A DNA stretch of 64,000 nucleotides from Actinomyces sp. zg-332 (GTDB lineage Bacteria > Actinomycetota > Actinomycetes > Actinomycetales > Actinomycetaceae): assembly GCF_011751945.2 (NCBI RefSeq), contig NZ_CP064951.1, positions 1,240,001-1,304,000 on the forward strand, in the 5' to 3' direction. Positions within the stretch are counted from its first letter, which is position 1. Each line of letters opens with the position of its first letter. Under the pieces are notes generated by a model. That model ran no database searches. It saw nothing but the letters and a program-made list of their open reading frames with translations, and was not told the origin of the DNA. Below are positions 20,301 through 27,902 of this stretch, one piece after another. The translations under genes and the position numbers were made by a program.

Positions 20301-23300
20301 CATAGTTTAGAAGAGGATCGTTTTCATTCACGTAAACATTCTCACCATCAGTGCGAACATCAGCATTATAAACAGTCTCAGTATTCAAAACGTGAGAGGT
20401 AAGAGTTGATTTTTCAACTACAGTGTAAGCACCGTAAACAACACTACTGAAAGTAGCAACACCATCTTGACCAGTTGTAGCAGTAGCAACTTCCTGACCG
20501 TTTTGCATTAGAGCAAACACAACACCAGCAAGAGGACTATTAGAATCACCATCATGCTTTAGAACGCTAACACTACCCTTAATCTTAGTATTCTTCCAAT
20601 CAGCAAAAACAACACTCTTACCATCAGCATCAATATTTACTGTCTCAGTGCGAGTAGAAGCAACATAACCAACCTTAGGAGTCTTCTCAACCAAAGTATA
20701 CTCACCGTAATTAACATTACTGAAAGTAGCAACACCCTGATCATTAGTAGTTGCTGTTGCAACCTCGTTCTCACCCTGCTTCAAAGCAAAGACAACACCA
20801 GCGATAGCTTCATGACTATCAGCATCAGTCTTAGTAACTGTAACAGTACCTTTTACTTTAGTATTGGTCCAGTTAGCAAAAACAACAGACTTACCATCAG
20901 CATCAATATTTACTGTCTCAGTGCGAGTAGAAGCAACATAACCAACCTTAGGAACCTTCTCAACAAGAGCATACTCCCCAAAGACAACGTCACTAAAGGT
21001 AGCAACACCCTGATCATTAGTAGTAGCAGTAGCTATCTCGTTATCGCCCTGTTTCAAAGCAAAAATAACACCCTCAAGCTTGACATTTGCATCATCACTG
21101 TCAGTCTTAGTAACCGTGACAGTACCCTTAATCTTAGTATTCTTCCAATCAGCAAAAACAACAGACTTACCATTGGTATCAATGTTCACTGTCTCAGTGC
21201 GAGTAGAAGCAACATAACCAACCTTAGGAGTCTTCTCAACCAAAGTGTACTCACCAAAGACAACGTTACTGAAAGTAGCAACACCCTGATCATTAGTTGT
21301 AGCTGTCGCAACCTCGTTATCACCCTGTTTCAAAGCAAAGACAACACCAGCGATAGCTTCGTTACTGTCAGAATCAGTCTTAGTTACCGTTACAGTTCCC
21401 TTAATCTTAGTATTCTTCCAATCAGCAAAAACAACAGACTTACCATTACTATCAATGTTCACTGTTTCAGTACGTGTTGAAGCAACATAACCAACCTTAG
21501 GAGCCTTCTCAACCAAAGAATACTCACCAAAGACAACGTTACTAAAGGTAGCAACACCGTCTTGACCAGTTGTTGCTGTTGCAACCTCGTTATCACCCTG
21601 TTTCAAAGCAAACACAACACCAGAAATAACCTCATGACTGTCACTATCAGACTTAGTAACCGTGACAGTTCCCTTGATCTTAGTGTTAGCCCAGTTATCA
21701 AAAGCAACAGACTTACCATTGGTATCAATGTTTATAGCCTCTGTACGTGTTGAAGCAACATAACCAACCTTAGGAGTCTTCTCAACCAAAGTGTACTCAC
21801 CAAAGACAACGTTACTGAAAGTAGCGATACCATCAGCACCAGTAACAGCAGTAGCAACCTCGTTATCACCCTGCTTCAAAGCAAAAACAACGCCCTCAAG
21901 CTTGACATTTGCATCATCACTGTCAGTCTTAGTAACCGTTACTGTACCCTTAATCTTAGTATTCTTCCAATCAGCAAAAACAACAGACTTACCATCAGCA
22001 TCAATATTTACTGTCTCAGCGCGAGTTGAAGCAACATAACCAACCTTAGGAGTCTTCTCAACCAAAGAATACTCACCAAAGACAACGTTACTAAATCTAG
22101 CGACACCCAGATCATTAGTAGTAGCAGTAGCAACCTCGTTCTCACCCTGCTTTAGAACAAAAACAACACCAGCGATAGCTTCATGACTATCAGCATCAGT
22201 CTTAGTAACTGTCACAGTACCTTTTACTTTAGTATTGGTCCAGTTAGCAAAAACAACAGACTTACCATCAGCATCAATATTTACTGTCTCAGCGCGAGTA
22301 GAAGCAACATAACCAACCTTAGGAGTCTTCTCAACCAAAGTGTACTCACCATAAACAACGTTACTAAATGTTGCAACACCGTCTTGACCAGTTATTGCAG
22401 TTGCAACCTCAACATTACCCTGCTTTAGAGCAAAAACAACACCAGCGATAGCTTCATGACTATCACTATCAGTCTTAGTTACCGTTACAGTTCCCTTGAT
22501 CTTAGTGTTAGTCCAGTCACTAACCTCAACACGTTTACCGTTTCTGTCGATGTTTACAGCTTCGGTGCGAGTAGAAGCAACATAACCAACCTTAGGGGTC
22601 TTTTCAACCAAAGTGTACTCACCATAAACAACGTTACTGAAAGTAGCGATACCATCAGCACCAGTAACAGCAGTAGCTATCTCGTTATCGCCCTGTTTCA
22701 AAGCAAATACAACACCCTCAAGCTTGACATTTGCATCATCACTGTCAGTCTTAGTAACTGTAACAGTTCCCTTGATCTTAGTGTTAGCCCAGTTATCAAA
22801 AACAACAGACTTACCATCAGCATCAATGTTCACTGTCTCAGCGCGAGTAGAAGCAACATAACCAACCTTAGGAGTCTTCTCAACCAAAGTGTACTCACCA
22901 TAAACAACGTTACTGAAAGTAGCAACACCCTGATCGTTAGTAGTTGCCGTTGCAACCTCGTTATCACCCTGCTTTAGAGCAAACACGACATTAGCAATCG
23001 GTCCATTAGTATCGCTATCAGTCTTGGTTACTGTTACTGTGCCTTTCTTTATAGTGTTAGTTAGAGGTGCTTGCGTTAATACGACTGTTGTACCGTTTTC
23101 ACGAATACTTACCGAGTGAATCGTAGTAGTATCCAAAACGTGTGAAACTAGAGCTGTTTTTTCAACAACAGTGTAATCACCATAAACAACGTTACTGAAA
23201 GTAGCAACACCCTGATCATTAGTTGTAGCTGTCGCAACCTCGTTATCACCCTGCTTCAAAGCAAATATAACACCAGCAAGAGGAAGATTAGTATCAGCAT

Positions 23301-26300
23301 CAACCTTACTCAAACTAATATTTCCCTTGATCTTAGTGTTCTTCCAATCAGCAAAAACAACACTCTTACCATCAGCATCAATATTTACTGTCTCAGCGCG
23401 AGTAGAAGCAACATAACCAACCTTAGGAGCCTTTTCAACCAAAGTGTACTCACCGTAAACAACATCACTAAAGGTAGCAACACCATCTTGACCAGTAGTT
23501 GCCGTTGCAACCTCGTTATCACCCTGCTTTAGAACAAACTCAACACCAGAAATAGCCTCACGAGTATCGCTATCAGTCTTAGTTACCGTTACAGTTCCCT
23601 TAATCCTAGTGTTAGTCCAGTCACTAATCTCAACACGTTTACCGTTTCTGTCGATGTTTACAGTCTCTGTGCGTGTTGAAGCAACATAACCAGTCTTAGC
23701 AGCTTTCTCAACAAGAGTGTACTCACCAAAGGCGACATCATTGAAAGTAGCAATACCTTCATCGTTAGTAGTTGCTGTTGCAACCTCGTTATCACCCTGC
23801 TTTAGAGCAAAAACAACACCGGCGATAGCTTCATGACTATCAGCATCAGTCTTAGTAACTGTCACAGTACCTTTTATAGGAGTGTTTTCAAACATTTGTA
23901 TATTAAACTCTCCTGGTGTTAGGTTAATAATTCTGCCGTTTGGTTCTGTTACTTCGTATCCTGGCAAAGGACGAGATTCAACAATCTTGTATTCACCAAA
24001 AGGAATGTTTGCAAAAACAGCCCTACCAACTTCATTAGTGGTTGTAGTTGCAACTAAAGAATCATCAGCTACTGAGTAAAGTTTGAATTCAACATTTTCA
24101 AGACCCGGTTTAATACCATTTTCACCAGCGACAGAAGAAACCTTACTAATAACAATGTTACGCTTATCAGAAAGTAAACCAGCATTAGCAAAGATATCAG
24201 TAGGTGTTGATGAGTCTAAACTGATATGGTAGGAGTCTCCGTGGTTATTAGTTGAACTCTCAACGTTGCTGTTGTTCGCCTTTTTGTTATTTACAGGTGT
24301 AAATGTTTCTGTGTTTTCTTTAGCGAAACGAACAATATATTCACCCTGCTTATAAACTGTAAATGAATATTTACCATTTTCATCAGTAGTAACACTAGGA
24401 ATAGGTGTGCCATCAATATCAGTGGCAACATTACCAGTTGTAGCATCAATTAGTTCAACTTGATGTCCAACAACTTTGTCTTCAGTGTCACCTATAACTC
24501 CATCTGCATTAAAATCTTTGAAGTAAGTACCAGAGATTTCATAGCGGTTAGGCACTGTAGTAACTCTGTTAGCTTCTGAGAAAGTAGAATGGTTAGTTGA
24601 CAAAGCTGATGTATTATAAGCAAAATCATTCCTAGTTAGATTTTTATCAGACGGCATTTTAGCTGGAATAATAATGTCTACTTCACTTTGAGTAGGAATA
24701 ACTTTTCCTGGTTTCAAAACAAGTTTTATGTTTTTTACTGTCGAGAAATCTCCGTTTGGAACATCCGCAGCACTAACCCATACTCCGTCACGAACGCTTT
24801 CTAAGTCAGCTCCTTGTGGTGTTAGCTGATAGAAAACATCGTATAACTTCAAAGCCTCAGCATTTTCAGGCACAGACTCTACACTATTAGAAAGAGTAAC
24901 AGCAAATGCTGAACCACGGTTTATATATTCACCCGCGTCATTAGCAACGATGGTATGGTCACCAACATGAGGCAAAACATCAATAATATCAGCAACAGTA
25001 GTATCAGCAACTGTATTATTATTAATCTTTATCCTGTAGAAGAAATCTGCACCTAAATCTATATCTGAGACGAATCCGAAGCTTTCTTTATTAGGAGAAA
25101 TTTCTTTAGTGACAATTAACTCCAAAGGTGGAATAAAGTCAATATTAGATGAGAGAGTAACAAATTTCTCGTCACGGTCACCATCACCATCTAAGTCCAT
25201 AGCATCTATATATGTACGTTCTCTACTTCTTGGTGTAATAATATTGTTATCATCGTATAACAGATAATTTTCAACCTTATTAATACCTCTACTGGTGTAT
25301 GGGGTAACGTTTAGAGTGTAGTCAATATTTACGTCTCTTCGTCCAATTTCTGAGAAATCAATATCACCTATATCACATATAATTGCTGTTTTACCAGTAT
25401 TTTTATAATTTTGAATAATGACAGGTTCTGGAACTTTAATGCTTGGTGGAGATATACGTGAGAGTCCAGCATATTCAATACCTGGAGGCAACAAAGTAAT
25501 AGTTTTCATACCTTCTATATTGTGAATTGGACCCCAATCACCACTATTAAAAATACCTCCAACCCTATAATTCACTTTGTTTCCAGTATTTTTATAAACT
25601 ACCCTCATATCGTCAGGTACATTAATGTCACTTTCTGGAGTAAGTTTTCTCAAATCGACATAAGCTCTACTATTTCTATGTAAATCTCTAATTGTTTGTT
25701 TATTTGTGTTAGATAGATTTGATTCATTACTTATTTTAACTTCTGCTTCGACACGAGAAGGGTATCTTTGTGGCTCTGAATATTCTCGATTATTCCATTT
25801 TTGTTTTTCTGAGTCATTTATAGAAACATAGGTGTAAATATTTCCTCTTACATTGTCAAGTTTGAACGGTTCTTCCCCTTCAAGTTCTAATTTGACGAAC
25901 TCTCGGTTAGGATCGTTTACATCGACACGTACATTATTTTGCACATTAGATGCAATTAGCACACGGTCACCATTTGCTTTAATGCCGTAAAGTTTAATGT
26001 TAGAACTGTTAAAACGATTTACGTTTTCTTCAACTAATTCTCTACTATTAACGTTAGTATTGCCCGTTATATCGTTGACATCAAATGTAAAGCCTGTGTA
26101 ATGGATACGTTCATCATCTAAGGTGTCTATAATTTTATATACATGAGTTACTTTACCACCATTCGGTTCAGTCGGTGTGGCACCGTTGTTATAGGCAGAA
26201 AAGCTACTCGTATACATCATTTCGTTATACTGCTTTGTTCCAATATAGTATTTTCCATCATTTGAATAAGAATATGAATGCAAATCGGAGGGAGATACTT

Positions 26301-27378
26301 TATGTCCTTCTTTGAAAATATACATACTACCAGTTTGAACAAAAATAGTTGGTCTTACGTTAAATGTAGTGGTTCTTGGAGTAAGTTCTCTTTCGCTTGG
26401 CAAACCAGCGTCAACAATGTATCTAGCATTAAAAGTGTAGTCACCAAAAGGAGTATTCTTTAGCTTTACAACTGGTATCTTGTAGATTCCTATTTTATTG
26501 CTAGTGTGAACACTAGAACTTCCTTCTGTTCTTTCTACTACGATACTAGCTATACGAGTGGTCTCATCGTAGCTCCACCCTGGGTTATCTTCTGTCTTAA
26601 AAGTAATATCTTCAGGAATGGTAACTGTCATTTTTATATTAGTAGGTTTAATATAAGTAAGCTTATTTTCGTTTTCACTAGGTGTATCGTACACAGCAAC
26701 AGTTTTTAAGCTTATAGGGATTTCTTTATTACCAGTATCAGTTTCCCCACGAAGTACTGGTGCTGTAAAATATGGTACCCCGCCTGAACCTGTGCTATAA
26801 CTTGATTCGATTTTAAATATAGATTCGTTATATTCGACTTCTTGCTTTTTAGTAGTGTAAACCTTATTTGTTGAATATAATACATTTTTAGGGTCAGGAC
26901 TATTACCATCTAAAATTTCAAATTTTACATCTACAGAGTCGCCGTTTTCCGCAGTACTTTCTACAAATCTAAAAGGAAACGGTAAGCTCAGACGGTTACC
27001 ACCAGATAACTCCTTAAATTTATAGGTAACATACCAGTTATTTTCATCTTCTGCGTAAACAGTTTCATATGCTTTTTGAGAAGCTGCGAAGTCTGGTTTT
27101 ACAATTTTTCCGTTCATTTTTGGAACGGTAACTCTACCCCAAGGTTCAGGTATATTTGCTCCACTACCTGATACATTAATATCAGCTGCAGCATTAATTG
27201 TATCTTTCACCCAAAACTCAGATTTATCATTTATTGATCCATTGCTTTCAATATTGATAATTCTCAAATCCACTCTTAACGAACTGGGATTATCATCAGC
27301 ATAGGCAGGAGTAATATATGTTATTATCCCCAATGCTAATACTAAAAGTATAGACATCACTTTACGTGTGTACGACAT
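17326..27378 (-). CDS. Giant Cna_B-repeat wall-anchored adhesin 1 (3350 residues)
   Basis: A secreted, sortase-anchored protein. The signal peptide (TRKVMSILLVLALG to AYA) ends near residue 27. Residues ~28-940 are a long N-terminal region shared with the next two genes, with a calcium-loop-like DLDGDGDRDE near 727. An SdrD_B-like domain (GTYFKDFNADGVIGDTED) covers ~940-1070. A first Cna_B-like module precedes 23 tandem modules of 91-95 residues (~1168-3278). Each main module has VTVTKTD (Lys), YTLVEK (Glu) and NTKIKG (Asn), the residues that form and catalyse the Lys-Asn isopeptide bond in Cna_B domains. Modules 3, 13, 17, 20 and 22 are a second class ending in HVL-type sequences. The C-terminus is LVNTG, a hydrophobic helix and RKK. 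AGGGG seven bases before the ATG is the ribosome binding site; no long G run is present. Function inferred: a rigid adhesive stalk. Confidence 0.93.
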   Translation of the reverse strand: MSYTRKVMSILLVLALGIITYITPAYADDNPSSLRVDLRIINIESNGSINDKSEFWVKDTINAAADINVSGSGANIPEPWGRVTVPKMNGKIVKPDFAASQKAYETVYAEDENNWYVTYKFKELSGGNRLSLPFPFRFVESTAENGDSVDVKFEILDGNSPDPKNVLYSTNKVYTTKKQEVEYNESIFKIESSYSTGSGGVPYFTAPVLRGETDTGNKEIPISLKTVAVYDTPSENENKLTYIKPTNIKMTVTIPEDITFKTEDNPGWSYDETTRIASIVVERTEGSSSVHTSNKIGIYKIPVVKLKNTPFGDYTFNARYIVDAGLPSERELTPRTTTFNVRPTIFVQTGSMYIFKEGHKVSPSDLHSYSYSNDGKYYIGTKQYNEMMYTSSFSAYNNGATPTEPNGGKVTHVYKIIDTLDDERIHYTGFTFDVNDITGNTNVNSRELVEENVNRFNSSNIKLYGIKANGDRVLIASNVQNNVRVDVNDPNREFVKLELEGEEPFKLDNVRGNIYTYVSINDSEKQKWNNREYSEPQRYPSRVEAEVKISNESNLSNTNKQTIRDLHRNSRAYVDLRKLTPESDINVPDDMRVVYKNTGNKVNYRVGGIFNSGDWGPIHNIEGMKTITLLPPGIEYAGLSRISPPSIKVPEPVIIQNYKNTGKTAIICDIGDIDFSEIGRRDVNIDYTLNVTPYTSRGINKVENYLLYDDNNIITPRSRERTYIDAMDLDGDGDRDEKFVTLSSNIDFIPPLELIVTKEISPNKESFGFVSDIDLGADFFYRIKINNNTVADTTVADIIDVLPHVGDHTIVANDAGEYINRGSAFAVTLSNSVESVPENAEALKLYDVFYQLTPQGADLESVRDGVWVSAADVPNGDFSTVKNIKLVLKPGKVIPTQSEVDIIIPAKMPSDKNLTRNDFAYNTSALSTNHSTFSEANRVTTVPNRYEISGTYFKDFNADGVIGDTEDKVVGHQVELIDATTGNVATDIDGTPIPSVTTDENGKYSFTVYKQGEYIVRFAKENTETFTPVNNKKANNSNVESSTNNHGDSYHISLDSSTPTDIFANAGLLSDKRNIVISKVSSVAGENGIKPGLENVEFKLYSVADDSLVATTTTNEVGRAVFANIPFGEYKIVESRPLPGYEVTEPNGRIINLTPGEFNIQMFENTPIKGTVTVTKTDADSHEAIAGVVFALKQGDNEVATATTNDEGIATFNDVAFGEYTLVEKAAKTGYVASTRTETVNIDRNGKRVEISDWTNTRIKGTVTVTKTDSDTREAISGVEFVLKQGDNEVATATTGQDGVATFSDVVYGEYTLVEKAPKVGYVASTRAETVNIDADGKSVVFADWKNTKIKGNISLSKVDADTNLPLAGVIFALKQGDNEVATATTNDQGVATFSNVVYGDYTVVEKTALVSHVLDTTTIHSVSIRENGTTVVLTQAPLTNTIKKGTVTVTKTDSDTNGPIANVVFALKQGDNEVATATTNDQGVATFSNVVYGEYTLVEKTPKVGYVASTRAETVNIDADGKSVVFDNWANTKIKGTVTVTKTDSDDANVKLEGVVFALKQGDNEIATAVTGADGIATFSNVVYGEYTLVEKTPKVGYVASTRTEAVNIDRNGKRVEVSDWTNTKIKGTVTVTKTDSDSHEAIAGVVFALKQGNVEVATAITGQDGVATFSNVVYGEYTLVEKTPKVGYVASTRAETVNIDADGKSVVFANWTNTKVKGTVTVTKTDADSHEAIAGVVFVLKQGENEVATATTNDLGVARFSNVVFGEYSLVEKTPKVGYVASTRAETVNIDADGKSVVFADWKNTKIKGTVTVTKTDSDDANVKLEGVVFALKQGDNEVATAVTGADGIATFSNVVFGEYTLVEKTPKVGYVASTRTEAINIDTNGKSVAFDNWANTKIKGTVTVTKSDSDSHEVISGVVFALKQGDNEVATATTGQDGVATFSNVVFGEYSLVEKAPKVGYVASTRTETVNIDSNGKSVVFADWKNTKIKGTVTVTKTDSDSNEAIAGVVFALKQGDNEVATATTNDQGVATFSNVVFGEYTLVEKTPKVGYVASTRTETVNIDTNGKSVVFADWKNTKIKGTVTVTKTDSDDANVKLEGVIFALKQGDNEIATATTNDQGVATFSDVVFGEYALVEKVPKVGYVASTRTETVNIDADGKSVVFANWTNTKVKGTVTVTKTDADSHEAIAGVVFALKQGENEVATATTNDQGVATFSNVNYGEYTLVEKTPKVGYVASTRTETVNIDADGKSVVFADWKNTKIKGSVSVLKHDGDSNSPLAGVVFALMQNGQEVATATTGQDGVATFSSVVYGAYTVVEKSTLTSHVLNTETVYNADVRTDGENVYVNENDPLLNYEKKGTVTVTKTDSDTNEAISGVVFALKQGEREVATAATGADGIAIFSGIKYGEYSLVEKVPKVGYVASTRTEIVNIDADGKSVVFADWKNTKIKGTVTVTKTDSDSHEAIAGVVFALKQGDNEVATATTGQDGVATFSNVKYGEYTLVEKTPLKGYVASTRTETVNIDADGKSVAFDNWANTRIKGTVTVTKTDSDSHEAIAGVEFALKQGDKEIATATSGQDGVATFSDVVYGEYSLVEKTPGEGYVASTRVERVNITSDGQAVVFADWKNTKIKGSVSVLKHDGDTNSPLAGVVFALMQNNTEIATATTNDEGIATFANVVYGAYTIIEKSTLTSYILDTYTAYNTEVRANGENVFVNENDPLLNYVKKGTVTVTKSDSDTHEPISGVVFALKQGEREVATATTGQDGVATFSDVVYGEYSLVEKTPKVGYVASSRVERVNITSRGQSVEFNDWSNTKIKGSVTVTKTDSDTGEAIVGVEFALKQNGNEVATATTDSQGVATFSNVKYGEYTLVEKIPAEGYLPSTRTETVNIETDGQAVIFADWKNTKIKGSVSVLKHDGDSNSPLAGVVFALKQGDVEVVTATTGQDGVATFSNVVYGDYTVAEKTTLVSHVLNTETVYNANVRNDGENVFVNETAPFLNYIKKGTVTVTKTDSDTNSPIANVVFALKQRENEVATATTDAQGVATFSNVVYGEYTLVEKTPVEGYVASARSETVNIDSNGKSVAFADWKNTKIKAPIVLTKTDTDSGKPLQGITFELRKGSEVVDTKVTDAEGKVIFASVPYGDYTLVETKTLDSHILDSTPIAVQVRENGVEITKAMSNTVKKGTVIVTKTDSDTHEAISGVVFALKQSDKEISTATTDNKGIATFSNVVYGEYTLVEKTPAQGYTASTRTETVKIDVNGKIVAFRDWTNTKVKPSVSVPTTEGDTAKDIVNPPKNDMKEAKHELKEIPHKRLVNTGIDTNVLYLWLIFGILGLTFIIPRKKLSD
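17545..23876 (-). repeat. 23 tandem Cna_B-type module repeats in adhesin 1
   Basis: Direct repeats of about 273-285 bases, encoding modules of 91-95 residues, fill this part of the gene. Many neighbours differ at only a few codons, and identical blocks recur in different combinations, which suggests gene conversion or unequal crossing-over. Boundaries are read from the protein: each unit begins at KGTVTVTK or a variant and ends at NTKI, NTKV or NYxK. Confidence 0.9.
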
Positions 27379-27836
27379 GATTCTTCCCCTATGAAGTAGT
27401 CACCAATTTAGTTTCAAATAAGTAACAAAAGAATTAAAAACTTTTTTACAAATAAGAAAATCTAAACTAGCTATAAAAAATCTTAGAGATATAACATATA
27501 AAAAATACCACCCTATCCCAATGAATAGATTAACAATCCTAAAAATAGACAAATTCTATATAAAACTTTTATAACAGAGGCATTCTTTTGAATGTTAGAA
27601 ATTTTTTAGAGAGAAAAACATAATATTACTAGTTAAGAAAATCACATTTTATGTCACAAAATTATATAAATATTATAAAGTTCGATTTATTTCCTTTACT
27701 AGTTTGATGTAATTAAAATAAATACTCGAATAAAGTAACAAATATTTATTTTATATAAAAAATAAACAAAAACACAATATACTTCACACCCTCATATCTC
27801 AAACCTTTATCACCTCACCTATAGTAAATCTTTAAA
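27379..27836. other. Upstream region of adhesin 1
   Basis: About 460 A+T-rich bases holding the promoter region of adhesin 1. Its left part shows no poly-G tract, unlike the upstream regions of the other two adhesin genes. The right part (from about 27698) resembles the DNA downstream of adhesin 3 (from about 35772), for example in CGAATAAAGTAACAAATATT, so it descends from the same duplicated flank. Confidence 0.55.
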
Positions 27837-27881
27837 TAAAAAGCGGTAGAATCAACTATAAAACAAGCTGACCCTACCGCT
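27837..27881 (-). terminator. Terminator of adhesin 2
   Basis: On the minus strand AGCGGTAGGGTCA pairs with TGATTCTACCGCT (two G-U pairs), followed by TTTTTATTT. It begins 22 bases after the stop codon of the second adhesin gene. Confidence 0.85.
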
Positions 27882-27902
27882 CACTTACGAGAATAAACTC
27901 AA

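Noticed and set aside
20812-21480. A 222-codon frame on the + strand inside the adhesin 1 repeats, with several similar ones nearby
   Set aside because: It is antisense to the module repeats, recurs with the repeat period, is rich in Ser and Asn and has no ribosome binding site. It is a shadow of the repeated coding sequence.
17545-23876. Regular direct repeats considered as a CRISPR-like or noncoding satellite
   Set aside because: The repeats are in frame, about 273-285 bases long and encode a known module type; there are no spacers.
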